Positions 7,327-14,223 of a stretch of DNA of 27,308 nucleotides are shown in pieces. How positions within the stretch are numbered: the stretch's first letter is position 1; each line of letters starts with the position of its first letter. Source of the stretch: Kosmotogaceae bacterium UBA1373 (GTDB lineage Bacteria > Thermotogota > Thermotogae > Petrotogales > Kosmotogaceae); NCBI GenBank assembly GCA_002305955.1, contig DBRH01000030.1, forward strand, positions 9,410 through 36,717, given 5' to 3'. The notes beneath the pieces are model-generated. The model was not told the origin of the DNA and made no database searches. It saw only the letters and a program-made list of their open reading frames with translations. A program made the position numbers and the translations under genes.

Positions 7327-7998
7327 GTGGAGAAAATATGGAACATCGCTGTAAAATACTGGCCCAAATTACTGGAGGGTCTCGGAGTTACCATGGAAAT
7401 GACCTTGATTTCTGTGGTGGCCGGTTTCTTGATCGGCATCGTCCTGGCCATCGCCAGGGTTTACGGAAACAAGTTCTTCTACGGCTTATCGACAGTAATA
7501 ATCGAGATAATAAGGGGAACGCCTTTACTCGTGCAGCTTTTCATACTCTATTACGGGCTTCCTCCGCTGGGGGTCAACCTCTCCCCCTTCATAGCCGCGA
7601 TAATAGGCTTTGCGATCAACAGCGGCTGTTACCAGGCCGAATATCTCAGAGGATCGATACAATCCATTTCGGGAACACAGATGAAGGCTGCCAGATCTCT
7701 TGGAATGTCCAAAACCGAGGCAATAATGCAGATAATAATGCCGCAGGCTCTCAGAAGAGTCATCCCGGCATGGACTAACGAATTCATCTATCTTCTCAAG
7801 TACACTTCTCTGGCCTATATCGTCGGCGCTCCCGAGCTCATGGCGCAGGCCAAGTTCATAGCGTCGCGCAACTTCCAGTTTTTCGAAGTCTATCTGGTGG
7901 TTGCGGTTATCTATCTAGTCGTGGTGCTTTTATTCACCAAGATCTTCAGCATACTCGAAAAGAAAGTAGAAATCCCCGGGCTTGAATGGGTTAGATAA
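7327..7998 (+). CDS. polar amino acid ABC transporter, second permease
   Basis: This is the second HisQ/HisM-type permease (about 223 residues), with the EAA loop TQMKAARSLGMSKTEA and then IMPQALRRVIPAW. It resembles the first permease throughout, as expected for a heterodimeric channel. GTG 7327 is chosen because GGGGAG at 7313-7318 lies eight bases upstream; an alternative GTG at 7318 overlaps the stop codon of the ATPase gene and the ribosome site itself. The operon order binding protein, permease, ATPase, permease gives a complete importer. Confidence 0.92.
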   Translation: MEKIWNIAVKYWPKLLEGLGVTMEMTLISVVAGFLIGIVLAIARVYGNKFFYGLSTVIIEIIRGTPLLVQLFILYYGLPPLGVNLSPFIAAIIGFAINSGCYQAEYLRGSIQSISGTQMKAARSLGMSKTEAIMQIIMPQALRRVIPAWTNEFIYLLKYTSLAYIVGAPELMAQAKFIASRNFQFFEVYLVVAVIYLVVVLLFTKIFSILEKKVEIPGLEWVR

Positions 7999-8030
7999 CC
8001 TCCAGAGTTTATAACGAACCAAACGGAGCT

Positions 8031-8060
8031 TTGAACAACACCTCCGCTCGAGGTTATAAT
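8031..8060 (+). promoter_or_regulatory. hutH promoter
   Basis: A perfect -10 TATAAT lies at 8055-8060 with TTGAAC at 8031-8036 as -35, spaced 18 bases. The expected start is near 8067, leaving a leader of about 24 bases before the TTG start. The promoter lies within the inverted repeat 8034-8090. Confidence 0.7.
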
Positions 8061-8090
8061 CGGTTATAAAGAAGAAGCGGAGGTGTTGTT
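8034..8090. repeat. perfect 15-bp inverted repeat enclosing the hutH promoter and ribosome site
   Basis: Arm 1 (8034-8048, AACAACACCTCCGCT) is the exact reverse complement of arm 2 (8076-8090), with 27 bases between. Arm 2 holds the hutH ribosome site GGAGG (8079-8083) and ends right before the TTG start; the TATAAT box is in the loop. RNA reading through from the importer genes would fold both arms and bury the ribosome site, with TTTT at 8089-8092 possibly aiding termination. RNA started at the internal promoter lacks arm 1 and stays open. A protein operator is an alternative reading. Confidence 0.7.
8052..8069 (+). repeat. tandem GGTTATAA repeats at the hutH promoter
   Basis: GGTTATAA occurs at 8052-8059 and again at 8062-8069, a ten-base period that puts both on the same DNA face. 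The first copy includes most of the -10 box. A related GTTTATAA is at 8007-8014. This could be a regulator site or just two overlapping -10-like elements. Confidence 0.4.
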
Positions 8091-9605
8091 TTGTTAATCG
8101 ATGGAGAGCATCTGTCCCTGAAGGAACTCTACGATGTTGCCTACAACTATGAAAAGGTAGAGATTGACGCTACGGTAATTGAACTTCTGAAACAGAGAAG
8201 GCTGTTTCTCGAAGAAGAGAGTAAAACAAACACCATATACGGTGTCAACACGGGTTTTGGAATCCTGGCCGATAAAAAAATATCTCCGGGCGACCTCGAG
8301 ATTCTTCAACGGAACCTGGTTCTCTCTCACGCGGCCGGAACGGGAAAAACGCTGCAAAAAGAGCTTGTGAGGGCTATAATGCTGGTCAGGACCAATTCAC
8401 TATGTAAGGGGCTGTCGGGGATAAGGCCCGACGTTGTCAGTCATCTGGTCGATATGCTCAACGAAGATGTGATCCCGGTCGTTCCGGAAAAAGGCTCAGT
8501 CGGTGCCAGTGGCGATCTGTCACCGCTTGCCCATATCGCCATGGGAATGATAGGTCTGGGAAAGTGTCTCTTCAGAGGCGAGGTTATCGAGTCTCAGGAA
8601 GCCATCAAGAGAGCGGGGCTCAAACCGATCGTGTTAAAAGCAAAAGAAGGGTTGAGCCTTCTTAATGGAACTGCCTTCATGGCTGGAATAGGAGGCTGCG
8701 CAACCTACATAGCCCGCCAGGTATTCGAAGAGGCCATAACCGTCTCGGCGATGTCCGTCGATGCGCTAATGGGTAGTACTTCGCCCTTCGACGCGAGAAT
8801 TCACCTTGCCAGACCCCATCCAGGACAGGGCTACGTTTCGACACGCTTGCGCGACTGTCTCGAAGGAAGCGAAATAAGGAATTCTCACCTCAAGTGCGAC
8901 ATGGTGCAGGACGCGTACACCCTTCGTACGATTCCGCAGGTTTACGGGGCAATCTGTGACACTATCGAGTACACCCGGGAGGTTATAGAGAGAGAGATCA
9001 ACTCTGCGACTGACAACCCGTTGATCTTCGATAACGGCGATGCGATATCCGGCGGCAATTTTCATGGGGAACCCGTGGCACTGGTTCTAGACTTTCTCTC
9101 GATAGCGCTGACCGATATGGGTAACATGATAGAGAGAAGGATAGATAGACTGGTCAATCCGAAACTCAACGACCTCCCACCCTTCCTCACGACTGGAAGA
9201 GAGGGACTAAACTCCGGTTACATGATCTGGCAGTACACGGCGGCTGCACTCGCCTCGGAGAACAAGACCCTGGCCCACCCGGCATCGGCCGATTCGATAC
9301 CCACATCCGGGTTTCAGGAGGATCATGTCAGTATGGGCGCCTGGGGGGCCAGAAAGCTCTGGATGATCCTGGAAAATCTGATGACGATGATTTCTATCGA
9401 AGCGCTCCTGGCGTACAGGGCGCTGGGTTTCAGACATCCGAAAAAGTCCGGTCCGTCGATCGAGGAGCTCTTCGGCGAGATAAAAAATGTCGTTCCCGAA
9501 TATCTAGAAGACCGCTACTTCGGCGATGAGTTCGAAAACGTCCTCGAAGTTATCCTGGAAAGAGCCGGTCTGGAGGCACTTGGACGTAAGGTCATTGGGA
9601 AGTGA
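8091..9605 (+). CDS. hutH: histidine ammonia-lyase
   Basis: This 504-residue enzyme removes ammonia from L-histidine to give urocanate. The self-cyclising Ala-Ser-Gly at 139-141 (GSVGASGDLSPLAH) forms the MIO electrophile. Tyr50 in IYGVNTGFG, Ser-His at 79-80 and Glu410 in QEDHVSMG match histidine-specific members of the family, not the Tyr or Phe lyases. Start TTG 8091 follows GGAGG by seven bases. It sits 92 bases after a complete amino acid importer, so uptake and deamination of histidine is a reasonable joint role. No urocanase or imidazolonepropionase is in the window. Its ribosome site lies in a perfect inverted repeat. Confidence 0.92.
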   Translation: MLIDGEHLSLKELYDVAYNYEKVEIDATVIELLKQRRLFLEEESKTNTIYGVNTGFGILADKKISPGDLEILQRNLVLSHAAGTGKTLQKELVRAIMLVRTNSLCKGLSGIRPDVVSHLVDMLNEDVIPVVPEKGSVGASGDLSPLAHIAMGMIGLGKCLFRGEVIESQEAIKRAGLKPIVLKAKEGLSLLNGTAFMAGIGGCATYIARQVFEEAITVSAMSVDALMGSTSPFDARIHLARPHPGQGYVSTRLRDCLEGSEIRNSHLKCDMVQDAYTLRTIPQVYGAICDTIEYTREVIEREINSATDNPLIFDNGDAISGGNFHGEPVALVLDFLSIALTDMGNMIERRIDRLVNPKLNDLPPFLTTGREGLNSGYMIWQYTAAALASENKTLAHPASADSIPTSGFQEDHVSMGAWGARKLWMILENLMTMISIEALLAYRALGFRHPKKSGPSIEELFGEIKNVVPEYLEDRYFGDEFENVLEVILERAGLEALGRKVIGK

Positions 9606-9625
9606 GTTCACAAGAAATAAAAAAG

Positions 9626-9646
9626 AGGGATAGCGAAGCTATCCCT
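9626..9646 (-). terminator. terminator of tRNA-Leu, possibly also of hutH
   Basis: AGGGATAGC (9626-9634) pairs with GCTATCCCT (9638-9646) around a GAA loop. On the minus strand it is followed by a good T-run (CTTTTTTATTT), fitting the end of the tRNA-Leu transcript. On the plus strand only TTTCC follows, so hutH termination here would be weaker. Confidence 0.75.
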
Positions 9647-9662
9647 TTCCGTGCTAACATTA

Positions 9663-9749
9663 TGGTGCCGGGGGCGGGACTTGAACCCGCACAGGCGTAT
9701 GCCCACATGAACCTGAATCATGCGTGTCTGCCAATTTCACCACCCCGGC
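9663..9749 (-). tRNA. tRNA-Leu (anticodon CAG)
   Basis: This is an 87-nt class II tRNA with a long variable arm. The acceptor stem GCCGGGG pairs with CCCCGGC, the D arm contains TTGGCAGAC, the anticodon stem CATGA/TCATG carries the loop TTCAGGT with anticodon CAG, and the T arm is GCGGG TTCAAGT CCCGC. The CCA end is encoded. It reads the leucine codon CTG. Confidence 0.95.
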
Positions 9750-9756
9750 ACTGCAC

Positions 9757-9762
9757 TAAAAT
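9757..9762 (+). promoter_or_regulatory. possible -10 for the exported amidotransferase
   Basis: TAAAAT is one mismatch from the -10 consensus and would start RNA near 9769, about 29 bases before the gene. No good -35 is visible; the upstream DNA is the tRNA-Leu gene. It overlaps the start region of the opposing tRNA promoter. Confidence 0.3.
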
Positions 9763-9791
9763 AGTTTATCATCCGCTGTGTGAGGTGTCAA
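9763..9791 (-). promoter_or_regulatory. promoter of tRNA-Leu
   Basis: On the minus strand a perfect -35 TTGACA (9791-9786) and TAAACT (9768-9763) are spaced 17 bases. The -10 ends 13 bases before the tRNA 5' end, leaving a leader of a few bases. The -35 lies in the leader of the divergent amidotransferase gene. Confidence 0.75.
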
Positions 9792-9797
9792 GAGATA

Positions 9798-10547
9798 ATG
9801 TCAAAAGAAATCGATCGCAAGCTCAAGGTACTCAGAACGCTTCTGGTGGCGTCACTCTTTTTCTTAACGGCTTTCCAATTGTTCGCTGCGGAAAGTTCCG
9901 GAAAACCCATCGCTTTGTTCCTAAACGATCCGGCCTACGATTCTGCTCTGTCACCGATCGAGAGATCTCTGGCCGAGCAGGGCATCGTGTACAGGATATT
10001 CAAGATATTCAAAGACGAGCTTCCCGGAGATGAAAGGGATTATGCAGGCATAATCATAGCCGGCGGAGATTCCATGAGGAACTACATAGACTGGAACAAC
10101 AAAATATACGAAGGTGGCGAGATAATCCTTCGCGGTGAAGTCCCGATACTGGGCATCTGCCTGGGCCACCAGATAGTGTCACGGGTGTACGGATCGGTTA
10201 TGTACTACAGCGAAGAGCGGCGCTGGCACAACGTTAAAACTCTGTTAGACGATCCGATTCTCGAGGGGTTGTCCGATACTCTGTTAGTCTGGGAGAACCA
10301 CGCGTACGCTGTGGCTAAACTTCCCGACGGATTCAGATTGATGGCCAGCGGCAGCGTCACCCCTATACAGATGATTAAACACGAAACTAAAACGATCTAC
10401 GGAGTGCAGTTTCATCCGGAGACTCCCGGAGAGTTTCTGTCAACCCCTCAAGGCTGGAAGCTCCTTTCGAATTTTGCGAAGATAAGCAAAGCCGAGACCG
10501 TTCCGGTACCACTTCCCCCAAACGGTAGAAAGGTCTTTCCGTACTGA
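9798..10547 (+). CDS. exported class I glutamine amidotransferase-like protein
   Basis: This 249-residue protein joins a signal peptide to a class I glutamine amidotransferase domain like the glutaminase part of GMP synthase. Residues 11-31 form a hydrophobic segment ending LFAAES, a likely cleavage site. The nucleophile elbow is GICLGHQ with Cys121, and the rest of the triad is His206 and Glu208 in GVQFHPE, so it looks catalytically intact. Such domains normally work in the cytoplasm and pass ammonia to a synthase; no synthase partner is encoded nearby. The gene stands alone between a tRNA and a terminator. A role in releasing ammonia or cutting gamma-glutamyl bonds outside the cytoplasm is inference. 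ATG 9798 has GAGGTG ten bases upstream; GTG 9780 is an alternative. Confidence 0.8.
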   Translation: MSKEIDRKLKVLRTLLVASLFFLTAFQLFAAESSGKPIALFLNDPAYDSALSPIERSLAEQGIVYRIFKIFKDELPGDERDYAGIIIAGGDSMRNYIDWNNKIYEGGEIILRGEVPILGICLGHQIVSRVYGSVMYYSEERRWHNVKTLLDDPILEGLSDTLLVWENHAYAVAKLPDGFRLMASGSVTPIQMIKHETKTIYGVQFHPETPGEFLSTPQGWKLLSNFAKISKAETVPVPLPPNGRKVFPY

Positions 10548-10558
10548 AAGATAACAAC

Positions 10559-10598
10559 GGGGTGGGCGAAGATATTACTGTCTGCCCCTTTTTTTCTT
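10559..10598 (+). terminator. terminator of the amidotransferase gene
   Basis: GGGGTGGGC (10559-10567) can pair with GTCTGCCCC (10580-10588), including three G-T pairs, followed by seven T. It overlaps the last codons of the convergent plsY gene, whose Lys/Arg-rich tail is encoded opposite the T-run. Confidence 0.55.
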
Positions 10599-11189
10599 GA
10601 ACGCGGCGATCAGGTCGGTCTTTCTCTCTTTACCTTCGATCAGTGCCCTGACGTTCTTTCTATGCCTGAAGAGCGCGAGTGCGAAAAAGGCGAGCATCCA
10701 GAGACCTACACCCATTCCCTGGGTGAAGAAAAGGATTATCGAGAGCAGGAGCAAGGCCAGGACGGAGCCGAGTGAAACGAACTGCGTTATCAGGACTATC
10801 GGCAACCAGATCCCGAAAAAAACGGCAACATACCAGGGGATCAGAGCAGAGAGTGTTCCGACGGTGCAGGCGACGGCCTTGCCGCCCCTGAACTTGAGGA
10901 AGATCGAATAACTGTGACCGACGGCCGCAAAGAATCCTATCATCATGCCTTCGGTCATAGATATGCCGAAAACACTCCTGGCTATTATTATCGGCACGAA
11001 GGCTTTTACACCGTCCATGACCATGGTGGCCGCTCCTAGCCAGCCTCCCATGTTGCGCAGGACATTAGTTCCTCCTACGTTGCCGCTGCCAACTTTCGTT
11101 ATATTCACGCCAAAGAGCAGGGGAACGAGATAGCTGAAGGGTATAGATCCCATGAAGTAGCCGATTGCTGCGAAAATAAGGTATCTCAT
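10575..11189 (-). CDS. plsY: acyl-phosphate:glycerol-3-phosphate acyltransferase PlsY
   Basis: PlsY is an integral inner-membrane enzyme that moves the acyl group of acyl-phosphate to glycerol-3-phosphate, the first step of phospholipid synthesis. The 204-residue sequence has the family blocks GSIPFSYL, GSGNVGGTNVLR (phosphate-binding loop) and GHSYSIFLKFRGGKAVA, spread over about five to seven hydrophobic segments, with a basic cytoplasmic tail. ATG 11189 has AAGGAGG just upstream and overlaps the stop of der by four bases, so it is the last gene of the aspS-plsY operon and probably coupled to der translation. It gives ester phospholipid precursors; no ether-lipid gene is nearby. Confidence 0.95.
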   Translation of the reverse strand: MRYLIFAAIGYFMGSIPFSYLVPLLFGVNITKVGSGNVGGTNVLRNMGGWLGAATMVMDGVKAFVPIIIARSVFGISMTEGMMIGFFAAVGHSYSIFLKFRGGKAVACTVGTLSALIPWYVAVFFGIWLPIVLITQFVSLGSVLALLLLSIILFFTQGMGVGLWMLAFFALALFRHRKNVRALIEGKERKTDLIAAFKKKRGRQ

Positions 11190-12508
11190 CTCTTCCTCCT
11201 TAGTTTGAGGAATACAGGGGTACCTTCGTATCTATCGAAGTTCTGCCTGATCGTGTTCCTTATCCCTCTGAGATAAGTTTCCGTGAAGAGGTCCGGGTCG
11301 TTGACGTTCAGCATTATCAACGGTGGTCTACCCGATATATGAGAACCGTAATATATCTTTCCTCTCTTCTTTCCCTTACCCGGCGGCGGAGTAGTTTCAG
11401 AATACCTCGAAAGCAGCGTGTTCAAAAGCGGGGTAGGAATACGGAGATCGATCTTTTCACTTACGAGTTTAATGCTGTCTATGAGCAGATCCATCCCCTT
11501 GCCGCTTATGGCCGAGGTGAATATCACTGGGCTGTAGTCGATGAAATATAGATCCTGTTTGACTGTGCGTATAAGCGCCTTTCTCCTTCTTTCATCTATG
11601 AGATCGCTCTTGTTGAAGACTAATATGGTAGCCTTCCCGTTCTTCTCGGCCAGTCCTGCGATCCTTTGATCCTGGTTTCCCACTCCTTCAGTAGAGTCGA
11701 TGACCATCACGATCACGTCAGACCTTTCGATCGCATCTATGGCCCTCATGACGCTGTAGTACTCGACGTTCATGACTTTCACTTTCGATTTCTTCCTGAT
11801 GCCGGCGGTATCTATGAAGGTCATCGCTTTTCCGTCTATGGCGAGCGTTTCATCTACTGTATCCCTTGTCGTACCGGCGACCTCCGTGACAAGACTCCGG
11901 GGACTTCCCACTATCCAGTTGAAGATGGACGACTTTCCCGCATTAGGTCTACCCACGATCGCCACTTTCAGAGAACTTTGCTCTTCCTCTTCCATGTGAA
12001 CTGAGTGGCCAATCCCTTCGAGTCTCTCGAATATCTCGTCGAGAAGCTCGTCGATATTCAGGCCATGGGCAGCGGAGATCTTTACCGGATCGCCGAAACC
12101 CAGGGCATAGATGTCGTTGGCCGCGGTGTAAAATGCTCCTTCGCTCTCCACTTTGTTGGCCACGAATACAATCTCTTTTTTCTGCTTTCTGAGATAATTC
12201 GAGAGCTCGATGTCGGCGCTCGTGACTCCCTGACGGCCGTCAACCAGAAAAATCAAGAGATCACCCTCTCCAAGCAGTTCGAGGGTGACCTCTTTCATCT
12301 TTTCTTCCACTATATTTTCGGGGTTTTCGAATAACCCGCAGGTGTCCACCAGCTGGAAGGTCTTCTGCTGCCAGTTTACCCTGCCTACTGTAAAATCACG
12401 CGTTACACCCGGAATATCGTCCACTATGGCCCTTCTCCCTCCAACGAGTCTGTTGAAGAGCGTGGACTTTCCGACGTTCGGACGTCCTATGATAAGGACA
12501 GTTGCCAC
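11186..12508 (-). CDS. der: ribosome assembly GTPase Der (EngA)
   Basis: Der is a tandem GTPase needed for maturation of the large ribosomal subunit. The first G domain shows GRPNVGKST, DTCG and NKVE; the second shows GRPNAGKSS, DTAGI and NKSDL; a KH-like domain follows with the end KLRRKR. The length of 440 residues is normal for the family. Start GTG 12508 shares one base with the rpsA stop (TAGTG), a tight coupling that ties its synthesis to that of ribosomal protein S1. There is nothing unusual in its motifs. Confidence 0.96.
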   Translation of the reverse strand: MATVLIIGRPNVGKSTLFNRLVGGRRAIVDDIPGVTRDFTVGRVNWQQKTFQLVDTCGLFENPENIVEEKMKEVTLELLGEGDLLIFLVDGRQGVTSADIELSNYLRKQKKEIVFVANKVESEGAFYTAANDIYALGFGDPVKISAAHGLNIDELLDEIFERLEGIGHSVHMEEEEQSSLKVAIVGRPNAGKSSIFNWIVGSPRSLVTEVAGTTRDTVDETLAIDGKAMTFIDTAGIRKKSKVKVMNVEYYSVMRAIDAIERSDVIVMVIDSTEGVGNQDQRIAGLAEKNGKATILVFNKSDLIDERRRKALIRTVKQDLYFIDYSPVIFTSAISGKGMDLLIDSIKLVSEKIDLRIPTPLLNTLLSRYSETTPPPGKGKKRGKIYYGSHISGRPPLIMLNVNDPDLFTETYLRGIRNTIRQNFDRYEGTPVFLKLRRKR

Positions 12509-14223
12509 TAGAGGGTTTCTCCTTCTTCCTTGAGCTGATTCTTTATCATTTCACCCAGATTGCTGGAGATCGTCATGCCGTTGCCGTTGAGGTCCTTCAT
12601 CACTTCTTCGGTTTCGGCCGCTTCTTTGTCCTTTATCAGCTGTCTTATCGACACAACCATGTTTCTCGTATCGTTGTCGGGATCGTAAACCAGTCTTATG
12701 ATCTTGTACTGGTTGTGATTCCCTATACTGACGGCGTCTTCGATATTCTCCACTCTTTCGATGGAAACTTGAGAAACGGGTAGGAAGGCTTCCACACCGT
12801 AGGAGTCCACCATCACTATGGCTCCGGACTTCGTCAGTCTCGTCACGGTACCGGATATGTAGTCGCCTACGGATAACTCGCGAGAGACTCTCTCCCACGG
12901 GTCGGCCGTAGCCTGTTTGATGCTCAGTCTCATTCTTCTGTTAACGCTGTCGATGGAGAGTATCTTCACCTCGGTCTCGTCACCCTCTTTGACCACATCT
13001 TCTATCCTGTCAACAAAGTTCCACGATACCTCCGATACAGGAACGAAGCCCGACACATACTCTTCAAGTTCGAGAATTACCCCCGTAGGAAGGACTTTGG
13101 CCGTCTTTGCTTTCACGATATCGCCTTCGTTGTACTTCTGACCGATGTTTTCCCAGGGATCGCCCATGGCTTCCCTGTAAGAAAGGGACAGAGTCCTCTT
13201 CTCTATGTTTATCTCTTTGATGTTGACTTTTACTTCGTCCCCGACTTCGACGACACTTTTGAGATCCTTCTTGATGTTTCCCCAGAACACCTCTGAAATA
13301 TGTACCAAACCTTCCACGCCGGGTTCAAGAGAAACGAAGAAACCGAAAGGCGTTATGTTCTTCACTATACCCGCAGCGGTGGAATCCACCGGATATCTCT
13401 CTTCAAGCGTTGCCCAGGGATCCTCGCTCATCTGCTTGAGACTCAGAGAGATCTTCTTTTCACTTTCGTCGATTCCGATGATCTTTGCCTTCACCGTACT
13501 GCCGATCTTTAAAAGATCGCTTATTCTCGCTCCCGGATCCCAGCTCATTTCCGATGCCGGAATCAGAGCTGTTACGTTGTCGCTTAGCCTAACGAAGGCT
13601 CCGAAATTCTTTATCGATTCCACAGTTCCTTCCGTGATCTGATCGACTTCCAGCTTCTCGAAATATTCCTTGATCGCTTCGTCCTGGAAGGCTCTTAGCG
13701 AAACGACGACGTTAATGCCGTTTCTCTGTCTCTTGAATCTGAGCACCTTGAATTTCAAATTGCCTTCCGGGGCGTTCTCGCCCTTTCTTATCCCCGACTC
13801 TGAACCCGGGAGAAATGCGGGAACGGTTCTCAGTAGCCTTATATTGTAGCCGGCGTTCGTCTCGGAAACTATTCTGCCTTCTATTGGGGTTCCTTCCCGG
13901 AAAGCCTTTTCCACTCTACTGAGCGCCTGTCTCGCGTGGACCCTTTTTTCAGATACAGTGCTTCTTCCCTCTTCTTCGTTGGTCTTTATGACCATGACCT
14001 CTATCTTATCGCCAACACTGTATTCGTTAAGGTCGTTTACCAGTTGATCCAGGGGAACAAAACCATCTAGCTTGCCTTCCATGATGACCATAAGGCCATC
14101 GGGCTGGATTGAGAAAACCTCAGCTTCCTTTCTACTGCCCTTCCTAGCCGAGGAGACATCCATTTGCTCGAAGATCTCCTCCATGCTCAGGTTTTCATCT
14201 TGCCGTTCCAGTTTCTCTTCCAT
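12508..14223 (-). CDS. rpsA: 30S ribosomal protein S1
   Basis: This 571-residue protein has six S1-type OB folds at roughly residues 29-100, 110-185, 196-265, 283-352, 370-440 and 457-535. Repeats three and four are best preserved, with NFGAFVRL and PFGFFVSLEPGVEGLVHISE. Repeats one and two are more divergent, as usual for the ribosome-binding end of S1. S1 captures mRNA on the small subunit. The acidic N-terminal stretch (LSMEEIFEQMD) fits an S2-docking segment. The ATG lies inside the end of the cmk-ispH gene (29-base overlap) and is preceded by GAGGGAGG. The downstream gene der starts on its stop codon. Confidence 0.94.
   Translation of the reverse strand: MEEKLERQDENLSMEEIFEQMDVSSARKGSRKEAEVFSIQPDGLMVIMEGKLDGFVPLDQLVNDLNEYSVGDKIEVMVIKTNEEEGRSTVSEKRVHARQALSRVEKAFREGTPIEGRIVSETNAGYNIRLLRTVPAFLPGSESGIRKGENAPEGNLKFKVLRFKRQRNGINVVVSLRAFQDEAIKEYFEKLEVDQITEGTVESIKNFGAFVRLSDNVTALIPASEMSWDPGARISDLLKIGSTVKAKIIGIDESEKKISLSLKQMSEDPWATLEERYPVDSTAAGIVKNITPFGFFVSLEPGVEGLVHISEVFWGNIKKDLKSVVEVGDEVKVNIKEINIEKRTLSLSYREAMGDPWENIGQKYNEGDIVKAKTAKVLPTGVILELEEYVSGFVPVSEVSWNFVDRIEDVVKEGDETEVKILSIDSVNRRMRLSIKQATADPWERVSRELSVGDYISGTVTRLTKSGAIVMVDSYGVEAFLPVSQVSIERVENIEDAVSIGNHNQYKIIRLVYDPDNDTRNMVVSIRQLIKDKEAAETEEVMKDLNGNGMTISSNLGEMIKNQLKEEGETL

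Noticed and set aside
9602..10033. 143-codon plus-strand frame after hutH
   Set aside because: It runs through the tRNA-Leu gene on the opposite strand and into another frame of the amidotransferase gene.
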